DNA from: Aestuariivita sp049276915
GTDB taxonomy: Bacteria; Pseudomonadota; Alphaproteobacteria; Rhodobacterales; Rhodobacteraceae
Assembly: GCF_049276915.1 (NCBI RefSeq)
Contig: NZ_JBASXK010000134.1
Coordinates: forward strand, 12,973-76,972
Length of the DNA: 64,000 bases
Reading direction: 5' to 3'
The notes below the pieces were generated by a model that worked only from the letters and a program-made list of their open reading frames with translations, did no database searches and was not told the DNA's origin. Positions within the stretch are counted from its first letter, which is position 1, and each line of letters starts with the position of its first letter. The translations under genes and the position numbers were made by a program. Positions 33,902-42,072 of the stretch are shown here, in pieces.

Positions 33902-34114
33902 TTATCTCTGCGTCGGCATGGATATGGACGAGCTGGTTCTCCAAGACGCTTTGTGCGGAAAGCCGCCAAACCGGCACTGGATCGTATCGGGCGCCGTCGC
34001 TCCGGGCGGTGCCGGGGTGGCGGATTCATGGTCTTTGGCCGTGGCCGCACCACCGGCGATCACGCTGTAAACGCGTGCGGACCCTTCTGGCATCGAGGGA
34101 AAGTAGTTTCTCAT
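33902..34114 (-). pseudogene. Weak 70-aa ORF, possibly a decayed exported protein
   Basis: The ORF begins MRNYFPS, preceded by AGAGGTCAGA, and contains SVIAGGAATAKDHESATPAP, which resembles a signal peptide followed by the Pro/Ala linker of the neighbouring beta-barrel protein (which begins MRNLLST). The remainder has no recognisable fold. It may be a frameshifted remnant of a paralogous outer-membrane gene, or not a gene at all. Confidence 0.2.
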
Positions 34115-34149
34115 TCTGACCTCTATGCGTTGTGCTCAGGAAAGACTCC

Positions 34150-34176
34150 TGAGGGCGATCAGCCAAATCGCCCTCA
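34150..34176. terminator. Perfect 10-bp hairpin in the gene-poor stretch
   Basis: TGAGGGCGAT-cagccaa-ATCGCCCTCA, followed on the plus strand by a moderately T-rich ACTTGTTCTTTG. Which transcript it would terminate is unclear, as no gene ends nearby. Confidence 0.45.
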
Positions 34177-34365
34177 ACTTGTTCTTTGCTTACCATGCTG
34201 GCAGTTTTGCGCGTTGATCCAGATTAGCGCCGCCGCGCTTCGCGCGATAAACCTTGGTTGGCGAAAGCTGACCTCGTTGACCCATCTGCCATTTGACACC
34301 TCTGAGGGAGGTGACGGGCTTACCCAAACCGCGACACGCAGACGCCACGCCTTCCAAACCGCAAA

Positions 34366-34396
34366 GAAAAACCCCCGCAGGCAAGGCCTCGGGGGT
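34366..34396 (-). terminator. Intrinsic terminator of rpsU
   Basis: Read on the minus strand, ACCCCCGAGGC-ctt-GCCTGCGGGGGT has one bulged base and is followed by TTTTTC, 38 bp after the rpsU stop. Confidence 0.85.
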
Positions 34397-34434
34397 CGAT
34401 CTGTTTTCGTGTCGGCAAAGCCGGGAAAGGTGAC

Positions 34435-34641
34435 TTACATCATCCCTTCGCGTTGCGCTTTTTTGCGAGCCAGCTTGCGGGCACGCCGAACCGCTTCGGC
34501 TTTCTCGCGTGCTTTCTTCACGGACGGCTTCTCGAAATGTTGCTTGAGCTTCATTTCGCGGAAGACGCCTTCACGCTGCAGCTTTTTCTTCAGAGCCCGA
34601 AGGGCCTGATCGACATTGTTGTCGCGAACACTAACCTGCAT
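34435..34641 (-). CDS. rpsU: 30S ribosomal protein S21
   Basis: A 68-aa very basic protein starting MQVSVRDNNVDQALRALKKKL with the family block VFREMKLKQHFEKPS and a Lys/Arg-rich tail. It belongs to the small ribosomal subunit near the anti-Shine-Dalgarno end. It is divergent from the COQ9 gene across 112 bp. Confidence 0.98.
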   Translation of the reverse strand: MQVSVRDNNVDQALRALKKKLQREGVFREMKLKQHFEKPSVKKAREKAEAVRRARKLARKKAQREGMM

Positions 34642-34753
34642 GTGGTTTTCACCACCTTTCTAAGTTGGGTTGCAAGGATTTGCAGGAAGTGGCCGTATAG
34701 CAAAGGTCCCCTATGTTGTCTAGTATGACGCGTTGCAGAAATTGGAGCCAGAC

Positions 34754-35440
34754 ATGACCGAACTGAAAACACAGCTTTTGGACGCGGCGCTGATGCATGT
34801 CCCGTTCGACGGCTGGTCCGAGGCGGCGTTTCGTGCGGCTGTGGCGGATCTGGGCGCGGACATGACCGCCGCCCGCGCTGCGTGCCCGCGCGGCGCGCTG
34901 GATCTTGCGGTGGCCTATCACAAGCGCGGTGATGCCTGGATGCTGGAACGCATCGCCACCGAAGACATGTCGGGCATGCGGTTTCGCGACAAGATCGCGG
35001 CGGCTGTGCGGTTTCGTCTGCAGGCCATCGACGACAAGGAAGCGGTGCGACGGGGCACAACGCTGTTCTCGCTGCCCCATCATGCGCCCGAGGGGGCCAA
35101 GCTGATCTGGGGCACGTGCGATGCCATCTGGACAGCTCTTGGTGACAGTTCGGATGACATAAACTGGTACACTAAACGGGCCACCCTGTCGGGGGTGTAT
35201 TCTTCGACGGTGCTGTACTGGCTGGGCGATGACAGCGTGGATCATCAGGCGACCTGGGACTTTCTGGATCGCCGGATCGACAACGTGATGCAGATCGAAC
35301 AGATCAAGGCGCAGGTGCGCAAATCGCCGGTTCTCTCGAAGATACTGGCCGGTCCGACCTGGCTGGCGAGTCGGGTCAAGGCACCGGGGCGCAGGCCGCC
35401 ATCCGACTTGCCCGGAAGCTGGGCCGCGCCGCGCGACTGA
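34754..35440 (+). CDS. COQ9 family protein (ubiquinone biosynthesis)
   Basis: A 228-aa protein starting MTELKTQLLDAALMHVPFDGWSEAAFRAA, the characteristic TetR-like COQ9 N-terminus. The C-terminal block WYTKRATLSGVYSSTVLYWLGDDS with a final Trp-rich helix is the lipid-binding COQ9 domain. COQ9 helps COQ7-type hydroxylase in ubiquinone synthesis. It stands alone here; ubi genes are not nearby. Confidence 0.93.
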   Translation: MTELKTQLLDAALMHVPFDGWSEAAFRAAVADLGADMTAARAACPRGALDLAVAYHKRGDAWMLERIATEDMSGMRFRDKIAAAVRFRLQAIDDKEAVRRGTTLFSLPHHAPEGAKLIWGTCDAIWTALGDSSDDINWYTKRATLSGVYSSTVLYWLGDDSVDHQATWDFLDRRIDNVMQIEQIKAQVRKSPVLSKILAGPTWLASRVKAPGRRPPSDLPGSWAAPRD

Positions 35441-35565
35441 ATCATCTGCCGCGCATCTTGCCCGGTCGGGACAGTTTCGAGCCCGCTTGGCAGGCCAGCT
35501 CTGAGCTTGGCCGGGGATTGGGCCGTTTCATCACCGATAGAGCGACAATGCAGAGATATTCGCAT

Positions 35566-35596
35566 AACCGCACAGGGTGCTTTTCGTGCGGGTTTT
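35566..35596 (+). terminator. Possible terminator between COQ9 and PIG3 genes
   Basis: CCGCAC-N12-GTGCGG followed by GTTTTA. The loop is 12 nt and the stem only 6 bp, so support is modest. Confidence 0.35.
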
Positions 35597-35633
35597 ACGG
35601 TGATACGCAGAGCCGGAAGATAAGGAACATGAC

Positions 35634-36623
35634 ATGACCGAGATGATGCACGCCGTCGAAATCACCAAACCGGGTGGACCGGATGTTTTGCAGCTGACCC
35701 GGCGCCCGATTCCAAAGCCGGCATTCGGCCAGGTGGTCATCAAGGTGGCCTGGGCCGGGGTGAACCGACCCGATGCGTTGCAACGCGCAGGGGCCTATGC
35801 GCCCCCACCGGGGGCCAGTGATCTGCCGGGTCTCGAGGCCGCGGGCGAGATCGTCGCCCTCGGGGCCGGCGTCTCGGACTGGGCGGTGGGCGATCATGTC
35901 TGCGCGCTTCTGCCCGGTGGAGGATATGCCGAATATGTGGCGACAACGGCCAGCCATTGTCTGCCGGTGCCCAAGGGCCTGTCGCTGAAAGAGGCGGCCT
36001 GTCTGCCCGAGACCTGCTTCACCGTGTTTTCCAACGTGTTCACCCGGGGCGGTCTGAAAGCCGGAGAGCGGTTCCTGATCCATGGCGGATCCAGCGGCAT
36101 CGGCACCACGGCGATTCAACTGGCCCATGCCTTCGGTGCGCGTGTGTTCGTCACCGCCGGGTCGGATGAAAAATGCGCCGCCTGCCTGGCGCTCGGGGCC
36201 GAGCGGGCCATCAATTACCGTGATGAGGATTTCGTCGAGGTGCTGAAGGCCGAGGGCGGTGCCGATCTGATCCTCGATATGGTTGGCGCAGACTATATCC
36301 CGCGCAATATCAATGCCCTGGCCGATGACGGGCGGCTGGTGCAGATCGCATTCCTGCAGGGGCCCAAGGTCGAGTTGAACTTTGCCCAGCTGATGATGCG
36401 CCGCCTGACAATGACGGGCAGTACATTGCGGCCCCAGTCGGACCTGGCCAAGGCGCGTATTGCGCAGGATCTGCGCGAGGCGGTCTGGCCTCTGCTGGAG
36501 GCGGGACGGGTGCGCCCGATCATGGATTCCGAGTTCCCGCTGGCCGAGGCGTCAGCGGCGCATGCGCGCATGGAAGGTTCGGGTCATATCGGGAAGATCG
36601 TTCTCGAAGTGGCTGGCGGGTGA
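35634..36623 (+). CDS. NAD(P)H-quinone oxidoreductase, PIG3 family
   Basis: A 329-aa zinc-independent medium-chain dehydrogenase. The start MTEMMHAVEITKPGGPDVLQL and GVNRPDALQRAG (instead of the zinc ligands) mark the PIG3/TP53I3 type. The nucleotide motif is FLIHGGSSGIGTTAIQLA (about residues 143-160). It reduces quinones or enones with NADPH in the cytosol. It is followed after 42 bp by a second quinone oxidoreductase, but the two are distant paralogues. Confidence 0.92.
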   Translation: MTEMMHAVEITKPGGPDVLQLTRRPIPKPAFGQVVIKVAWAGVNRPDALQRAGAYAPPPGASDLPGLEAAGEIVALGAGVSDWAVGDHVCALLPGGGYAEYVATTASHCLPVPKGLSLKEAACLPETCFTVFSNVFTRGGLKAGERFLIHGGSSGIGTTAIQLAHAFGARVFVTAGSDEKCAACLALGAERAINYRDEDFVEVLKAEGGADLILDMVGADYIPRNINALADDGRLVQIAFLQGPKVELNFAQLMMRRLTMTGSTLRPQSDLAKARIAQDLREAVWPLLEAGRVRPIMDSEFPLAEASAAHARMEGSGHIGKIVLEVAGG

Positions 36624-36656
36624 ATTTGGGTATTTTGAACCAGAAAGAAGCAGGGG
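36624..36656 (+). repeat. Intergenic repeat element, copy B
   Basis: TGGGTATTTTGAACCAGAAAGAAG fills the 42-bp spacer between two quinone oxidoreductase genes. It shares GTATTT...ACCAGAAAGA with the element at 56952 and the purine-rich tail again provides the ribosome binding site. Confidence 0.55.
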
Positions 36657-36665
36657 AGAGCGAGA

Positions 36666-37640
36666 ATGGCCAAGACAGCAATCATTGAAGCGGCCGGTGG
36701 GCCGGAGGCGTTCAAGCTGGTGGATCGTGAGGTTGGAGAGCCGGGGCCCGGCGAGCTTCGGATTCGCCATGAAGCCGTGGGGCTGAACTATATCGATGTC
36801 TATCAGCGCAGCGGCCTGTATCCGATGCAGTTTCCCCATGCCCTTGGCATGGAAGCCGCGGGGATCGTCGAGGCCGTGGGGGACGGTGTGACCCATCTGA
36901 AGGCAGGGGATCGCGCGGCCTATGCGGCGACCCCTCCGGGAGCTTACTGCGAGGCGCGCGTGATGCCCGCCGCGCAGGTCTGCCCGGTGCCGGACGGGAT
37001 CGCCCTGGAGACCGCGGCGGCGATGATGCTCAAGGGGATGACGGTGGAATATCTGTTTCACCGCACGACCCCCTTGAAAGCCGGAGATACGGTTCTGTTT
37101 CATGCAGCCGCCGGTGGTGTTGGCCTGATCGCCTGCCAATGGGCGCGCTCGGAAGGGATCACGCTGATCGGGACGGCGGGAACGGACGAGAAATGCCGGT
37201 TGGCACTGGAACATGGTGCCACGCATTGCATCAATTATCGCAGTGAGGATTTTGTCGCGCGGGTGCGCGAACTCACCGATGGTGCGGGCGTTGATGTGGT
37301 GATGGATGCCGTTGGTGCGGATACGTTCGACGGGTCTCTGGATTGCCTCAAGCCTCTGGGGATGTTGATTTCCTTTGGCAACGCATCCGGCCCGGTGGCA
37401 CCGTTCAACCTGGGTATTCTGGGGGGGAAGGGCTCGTTGAAGGTCACCCGTCCGACGCTGTTCACGCATATTGCCAAGCACGAGGATTGCCAGGCGATGG
37501 CGCGGCATCTGTTTGACAAGGTGCTGAAAGGGGATGTGACGATCCGCATAGATCAGCGTTTTGCGCTGGATCAGGTGGCCGACGCGCATCGCGCCTTGGA
37601 AGGGCGTCAGACCACCGGATCGACGGTGCTTTTGCCTTAA
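36666..37640 (+). CDS. qor: Quinone oxidoreductase (QorA type)
   Basis: A 324-aa zinc-independent NADPH-dependent quinone reductase. GLNYIDVYQRSGLYPM is the hallmark QOR segment, and the NADPH-binding motif is AAAGGVGLIACQWAR, with HGATHCINYR downstream. Length and ends match E. coli QorA (327 aa). It converts quinones to semiquinones/hydroquinones. It is probably co-transcribed with the upstream PIG3-type gene. Confidence 0.95.
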   Translation: MAKTAIIEAAGGPEAFKLVDREVGEPGPGELRIRHEAVGLNYIDVYQRSGLYPMQFPHALGMEAAGIVEAVGDGVTHLKAGDRAAYAATPPGAYCEARVMPAAQVCPVPDGIALETAAAMMLKGMTVEYLFHRTTPLKAGDTVLFHAAAGGVGLIACQWARSEGITLIGTAGTDEKCRLALEHGATHCINYRSEDFVARVRELTDGAGVDVVMDAVGADTFDGSLDCLKPLGMLISFGNASGPVAPFNLGILGGKGSLKVTRPTLFTHIAKHEDCQAMARHLFDKVLKGDVTIRIDQRFALDQVADAHRALEGRQTTGSTVLLP

Positions 37641-38281
37641 CGCACCGGGGTGAACACCGCATCCCTGAGGGTGCAGTCGCGCACCACGTCCTGTCCGCAA
37701 GGGACCGGGTCGAGATCACGTGACAAGCAGAGGCGGGCCTCTTGTATGTGCCCGTCTTTGCAGGTGATGGTGATGCCGTCTGGTTCCATCCCGGTGTTTT
37801 CCTTGAGGAACGCCTCTTCGACGACAGAGGCCGGGAGTTTTACGGTGCGATCAAGCCGGCGGAAGATTTCGGGGCGGGTGACCCGACCGTAGGCTTCGCG
37901 TGACAGGGCATAGTATTCCGCCGCCGACAGTCCCGAGCAGCTGCCGTGCTTTTTCCACTGGTACCAGGCAAGACCGGCGGTGCCCATGATATCGGCCATC
38001 GCTGCCGTCATGGCGCGGGGGGGCGGGCGCTCGGCGGTTTGGCAGAAGGCCGGCCAGCCGCGGTGATATTGAGGCCAGAGCCCATGCAGGATCCAGCCGT
38101 GATCGTGGCGCGCGTCGCATTGATCCGAGCCGCGCGCGTCACCTTCAAGGGCGCACCAGTTGGGTGACCAGCTGAGCGCCAGCACATAGTAGTCGAACTG
38201 CCCCGCGGTATCATCCGCGCGCCCGCCAAGGGGCAGGGCGATCAACAGGCTTGCCCAGAGTGTCAGTACCGCGGCGCGCAT
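37637..38281 (-). CDS. Ribonuclease T2 family protein (secreted), altered CAS II
   Basis: A 214-aa exported protein; the signal peptide MRAAVLTLWASLLIALPLGGRA is clear and the ATG (38281) follows AAAGAGAGA. CAS I is intact as ILHGLWPQYHRGWP with His66. CAS II reads W-Y-Q-W-K-K-H-G-S-C at 106-115: His112 is present but the canonical HEW-x-KHG glutamate is Gln108 and the preceding His is Tyr. Paired cysteines suggest periplasmic disulfides. The end overlaps the stop of qor by 4 bp (convergent). Confidence 0.9.
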   Translation of the reverse strand: MRAAVLTLWASLLIALPLGGRADDTAGQFDYYVLALSWSPNWCALEGDARGSDQCDARHDHGWILHGLWPQYHRGWPAFCQTAERPPPRAMTAAMADIMGTAGLAWYQWKKHGSCSGLSAAEYYALSREAYGRVTRPEIFRRLDRTVKLPASVVEEAFLKENTGMEPDGITITCKDGHIQEARLCLSRDLDPVPCGQDVVRDCTLRDAVFTPVR

Positions 38282-38407
38282 TCTCTCTTTCCTTCTGGCG
38301 TCTGGCTGACTATACAGCGGCCAAGTTCCCCGACAATGGAAACCGTTCTGCCTCGCAGGACAGCCAATTCCAGGCGACGGGAGAGATTTGCGCAAAGGAG
38401 ACGCGAC

Positions 38408-39169
38408 ATGGCAAAACCGTTGATGGCCAAGGCAACTGCTGTTTGGCTGGTGGACAACACGACTCTGAGTTTCAAACAGATCGCGGATTTCGTCGAAATG
38501 CATGAGCTGGAGATCCAGGGCATTGCCGATGGCGATGTTGCCGTTGGCGTGAAAGGGTTTGACCCGATCGCCAACAACCAGCTTACGCAGGACGAGATTG
38601 ATGCGGCCGAGGCCGATCCTCTTCATGTTCTCAAGCTGAAGTTCAATGCATCGGCTGTTGGTGAGGAAAAGCGTCGCGGTCCGCGCTATACGCCCCTGTC
38701 CAAGCGTCAGGACCGCCCTGCATCGATCCTCTGGCTGGTCAAGTTCCATCCCGAGCTGACGGATGCCCAGATCTCGAAGCTGGTCGGGACGACCAAGCCG
38801 ACGATCCAGGCGATCCGCGAACGCACGCATTGGAACATCTCGAACATTCAGCCGATCGATCCTGTGGCTCTGGGCCTGTGCAAACAATCCGAGCTGGATG
38901 CGGCCGTGCAGAAGGCCGCGGCCAAGAAAGCCAAGGAAGGCGTGGTCATGAGCGATGACGAACGCCGCATGCTGGTCTCGACCGAGCAGAGCCTTGGCAT
39001 GGATACGGAACCCAAGATTCCAAGCGCGATCGAAGGGCTGGAAACCTTCACGTTGAGTGGCTCGACCGACTATGAGCCCGAGCCTGAAGCGGCGATTGCG
39101 GATGCTGAGAGCCTCTTTAACCTGCCCAAGGGTGGCAGGCATGATGACGAGGATGATGACGACATTTGA
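38408..39169 (+). CDS. trcR: Cell-cycle transcriptional regulator TrcR (DUF1013)
   Basis: A 253-aa protein starting MAKPLMAKATAVWLVDNTTLSFKQIADF; upstream in-frame ATG at 38336 is rejected because this is the family N-terminus after GGAGACGCGAC. The first ~90 residues hold a HTH-like domain, a second HTH-like block is PELTDAQISKLVGTTKPTIQAIRERTHWN, and the tail is very acidic (HDDEDDDDI). It is nearly universal in alphaproteobacteria, where TrcR is reported to be linked to CtrA-type cell-cycle control. A strong terminator follows. Confidence 0.93.
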   Translation: MAKPLMAKATAVWLVDNTTLSFKQIADFVEMHELEIQGIADGDVAVGVKGFDPIANNQLTQDEIDAAEADPLHVLKLKFNASAVGEEKRRGPRYTPLSKRQDRPASILWLVKFHPELTDAQISKLVGTTKPTIQAIRERTHWNISNIQPIDPVALGLCKQSELDAAVQKAAAKKAKEGVVMSDDERRMLVSTEQSLGMDTEPKIPSAIEGLETFTLSGSTDYEPEPEAAIADAESLFNLPKGGRHDDEDDDDI

Positions 39170-39194
39170 CCTGTCGGTTCATTGACCGGTTTGA

Positions 39195-39228
39195 CCCCGG
39201 CCTGCCAGTGGCAGCGCCGGGGTTTTTT
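39195..39228 (+). terminator. Intrinsic terminator after trcR
   Basis: CCCCGGC-N14-GCCGGGG followed by TTTTTT, 26 bp past the trcR stop. Confidence 0.88.
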
Positions 39229-39267
39229 GTGACCGCGCGGTATCATGTGTGATCCGGCCTGTGTCGC

Positions 39268-40209
39268 TCAAACAGCGGCTGCGTGGGTCCGCAAGAACGG
39301 CAACCACTCGGACAGCACCTGCTCGGGGCATTCTTCGGCAAGGTAGTGCCCTCCGGGCAATGCGTGTCCGTCCACCTTGCTTGCCCGCAAGCGCCAGAGC
39401 GCAAGACAGTCAAAATGCGCCTCGATCGCGCCGTTCCGGCCCCAGAGGGCAAGAAGGGGCATGCTGAGCTTTGACGGGTCCGCATCATCCTGCGCGATAT
39501 CCATGCTGGCCGCGGCCCTGTAGTCTTCGCATGTGGCATGTATGCTGGCAGGGTCGCGGAAGGCAGAAAGATATTCCTCCAGCGCCTGTCTGGCGAAGGG
39601 CGTCGCGCCTGCCAAGCCCGAACAGCATTTCTTGCACCAGAACCAATCCGGGTCGGCCTGGATCAGCTTTTCGGGAAAGGGCGCGGGCTGGATCAGCCAG
39701 TACCAGTGCCAATAGGCCGTGGCAAAGGCGGTGCCTGCTTGCGCGTACATCTCACGCGTGGGTGCGATATCCAGAATGGCGAGCGCGGCGACCCGTTCGG
39801 GGTGATCGGCGGCAAGGCGATGGGCCACGCGCGCGCCGCGATCATGGGCACCGATCACAAAGCGCGGGTATCCAAGGGCTGCCATCACCTCGACCATGTC
39901 GGTTGCCATGGCGCGTTTGGAATAGGGGGCGTGATCAGGAGTGCTTTCGGGTTTGAACGACCGGCCATAGCCACGCAGATCGGCTGCGATCACCGTGAAC
40001 TCCTGCGCAAGGGCAGGTGCCAGGCGGTGCCACATGGCACTGGTTTGCGGATAGCCATGAAGCAGGAGCAGGGGCGGACCCGAGCCGGCGATGCGGCAGA
40101 ATATTTCGCCTTGGTCGAGCGCGATCAATCGCTCCTGGAACCCGTCGAAAAAACCGGGTGCCAGGGGCGCGTTTTGCACGATCAGCTCTGGGTGAAACGG
40201 GTCTGCCAT
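39268..40209 (-). CDS. Haloacetate (fluoroacetate) dehalogenase-type alpha/beta hydrolase
   Basis: A 313-aa alpha/beta hydrolase. The nucleophile segment is GAHDRGARVAHRLA with D123, R124 and R127; acid D147 lies in LDIAP; base H288 is in PGGHYLAEECP. H168 and W169 (YWHWY) plus Y230 would form the halide pocket. With a constant offset of 13, D123/R124/R127/D147/H168/W169 match D110/R111/R114/D134/H155/W156 of the Rhodopseudomonas fluoroacetate dehalogenase RPA1163. That enzyme converts haloacetates to glycolate. Cytosolic; divergent from the decarboxylase gene. The alternative is an epoxide hydrolase, but the residue set favours a dehalogenase. Confidence 0.85.
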   Translation of the reverse strand: MADPFHPELIVQNAPLAPGFFDGFQERLIALDQGEIFCRIAGSGPPLLLLHGYPQTSAMWHRLAPALAQEFTVIAADLRGYGRSFKPESTPDHAPYSKRAMATDMVEVMAALGYPRFVIGAHDRGARVAHRLAADHPERVAALAILDIAPTREMYAQAGTAFATAYWHWYWLIQPAPFPEKLIQADPDWFWCKKCCSGLAGATPFARQALEEYLSAFRDPASIHATCEDYRAAASMDIAQDDADPSKLSMPLLALWGRNGAIEAHFDCLALWRLRASKVDGHALPGGHYLAEECPEQVLSEWLPFLRTHAAAV

Positions 40210-40426
40210 CTGTGATCAAAATGACGCTTGTTGGCCGGCGTTGCAAATTTTTCATCACGTTGAAATTAACTCTTGCACGACTCATCGTTTGAGCCCAAAT
40301 GGCGCCTCACAGACGCCAACGCACGCGCCTCTGGCCAAGCCTTCGGTCTTCGCGTTTATGTAGCGACGGTAACGTCTCTGATTGTTTAACCCTACCCTTT
40401 GATGGGCGGTTCTTTTGGAGATGACC

Positions 40427-41590
40427 ATGAACGCTTTTGCTGGCGGCGCTTTCAGCGCGGTGCCTTCCCGTGACTCTGCCCTTGATTACATCGCTCAGAA
40501 CAGCTTTGAGCGCCCGACGCTGGTGATCGATAGCGCTCGGGTTGGCGAGCAGTATGACGCGCTCAGTGCGGGTCTGGCCGATGCGCATATTCACTATGCG
40601 GTCAAAGCCAACCCGGCACCCGAGATCATCCGCCTGCTGGTCCAGCGCGGGTCTGGCTTTGATGCCGCAAGCCGCGCCGAGATCGAGCTGTGCCTGGCCC
40701 AAGGTGCCCGCCCGGAAAAGATTTCCTTTGGCAACACGGTGAAAAAACCCAGCGATATCGCCTTTGCCTGGGCAATGGGTGTGCGCCTGTTCGCGGCGGA
40801 TGCCGCTGCCGAGCTTGAGAAGATCGCAGCGCATGCGCCGGGTGCTCAGGTCTATCTGCGCGTGCTGGTGGAAAGCCAGCTGGCAGACTGGCCGCTGTCA
40901 CGCAAATTCGGATGCGCGCCCTCGATGCTGCCCGAGTTGCTGGACATGTCCGTCGCCTTGGGGCTGCGTCCCGTGGGGCTGTCGTTTCATGTGGGAAGCC
41001 AGACCCGCGAGTCGGCATTCTGGGCCCCGGTTCTGGACCAGATGGTACAGCTTTGGGACCGCGCGCGCGCGTCAGGTCACGATCTGACGCTGCTCAATAT
41101 TGGTGGTGGGTTCCCGGCGTTTTACGACCAGCCGGTCGAAGCGCCACGGGCCTATGCGGCCGGGGTCATGGCGCAGGTGCGCGCGCGTTTTAGCGGGATC
41201 GACGTGATGGCCGAGCCGGGGCGCGGGATGGTGGCAGAGGCCGGACATATTGCCGCCGAAGTTCTGCTGGTGTCGCGCAAATCGGACGATGATCTGCATC
41301 GCTGGGTCTATCTGGACATTGGCAAGTTCTCGGGGCTGGCGGAAACCATGGATGAGGCGATCCGCTATCGCTTTGATACCGCCCATGACGGAGGGGATAC
41401 GGGCCCCTGCATCCTGGCAGGCCCGTCCTGTGACAGTGCCGATGTGCTTTACGAAAAGCGCCCGGTGAATCTGCCGCTGAACCTGCGCGCCGGGGACAGG
41501 ATCGTGATCCGCAACTGCGGAGCCTACACCACGACCTATGCCTCTGTGGGCTTCAATGGCTTTCCACCACTGGACGTCATCGTTCTGTGA
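40427..41590 (+). CDS. Ornithine/lysine decarboxylase (fold III PLP, eukaryotic-ODC-like)
   Basis: A 387-aa group IV decarboxylase. ATG at 40427 has GGAG 6 nt upstream; ATG at 40421 and TTG at 40415 are too close to it. The PLP lysine is K60 (HYAVKANP), the phosphate-binding loop NIGGGFP, SFHVGSQ, AEPGRGMV and the catalytic Cys in GPSCDSADVLYE at the dimer interface. It makes putrescine (or cadaverine) for polyamine pools. The specificity helix cannot be resolved between Orn and Lys from sequence alone. Confidence 0.93.
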   Translation: MNAFAGGAFSAVPSRDSALDYIAQNSFERPTLVIDSARVGEQYDALSAGLADAHIHYAVKANPAPEIIRLLVQRGSGFDAASRAEIELCLAQGARPEKISFGNTVKKPSDIAFAWAMGVRLFAADAAAELEKIAAHAPGAQVYLRVLVESQLADWPLSRKFGCAPSMLPELLDMSVALGLRPVGLSFHVGSQTRESAFWAPVLDQMVQLWDRARASGHDLTLLNIGGGFPAFYDQPVEAPRAYAAGVMAQVRARFSGIDVMAEPGRGMVAEAGHIAAEVLLVSRKSDDDLHRWVYLDIGKFSGLAETMDEAIRYRFDTAHDGGDTGPCILAGPSCDSADVLYEKRPVNLPLNLRAGDRIVIRNCGAYTTTYASVGFNGFPPLDVIVL

Positions 41591-41600
41591 GTTGAAGGCA

Positions 41601-41630
41601 CGTCGCCTGCTTTGGGAGGGGCAGGCGACG
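41601..41630. terminator. Perfect 10-bp hairpin between convergent genes
   Basis: CGTCGCCTGC-tttgggaggg-GCAGGCGACG, 10 bp past the decarboxylase stop and 20 bp from the end of the convergent membrane-protein gene. It has no U-tract but lies where a shared terminator is expected. Confidence 0.6.
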
Positions 41631-41649
41631 GAGGCTGAAATGACCGGGA

Positions 41650-42072
41650 TCAGCCGGTCTGGCGGCGCGTGATGAGCAGACGCAGCCATGGCGTCAGGGC
41701 GAACACCACCTGTCCGCTCAGACCTGTCAGCCCCGGCGGGGTAAAAAGCTCCGAGGCGAAGGATGACAGTGTTCCCCCCAGTATGAGGGTCAGCCCGATT
41801 TCCCCGGCAATCAGCAACACGAACCCGGTCGCGCCCATTTTCAGGCGCGCGGTCGGCGTGCCAAGCCTGTCCTTTCCGCGGGTCAGAAAACCGGCCGCCC
41901 ACCAGGACAAAGCCAGCATGACCGGCAGTTCGATCACAACCGCGATCTGGCGGCCAAGGGCGGGTTCCAGCACCAGCACGCGCAGCGTGCCAAGCATAAA
42001 GCCTGCAGCAAAGATCAGCGCAAAATATGAAAGCCCTGCGCGCAGGGCGGTCATGGTCTCAGCCCGTGTCAC
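41650..42072 (-). CDS. Four-helix membrane protein downstream of recR
   Basis: A 140-aa protein, GTG start overlapping the recR stop (GTGA), hence coupled translation. Four hydrophobic segments are visible: LSYFALIFAAGFMLGTLRVLVL, VVIELPVMLALSWWAAGFL, GFVLLIAGEIGLTLILGGTL and a weaker C-terminal one. I do not recognise an assigned function. Similar short proteins follow recR in related genomes as far as I recall. Confidence 0.72.
   Translation of the reverse strand: MTRAETMTALRAGLSYFALIFAAGFMLGTLRVLVLEPALGRQIAVVIELPVMLALSWWAAGFLTRGKDRLGTPTARLKMGATGFVLLIAGEIGLTLILGGTLSSFASELFTPPGLTGLSGQVVFALTPWLRLLITRRQTG

Larger units (their letters stand above)
33746..34365. other. Gene-poor stretch with hairpins and a possible relic ORF
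   Basis: No confident gene lies between the beta-barrel gene and the rpsU terminator. A weak minus-strand ORF occupies 33902-34114. A perfect hairpin is at 34150-34176 and a minor one (CACCTC/GAGGTG) near 34299-34315. The upstream part presumably holds the promoter of the beta-barrel gene. Confidence 0.6.
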
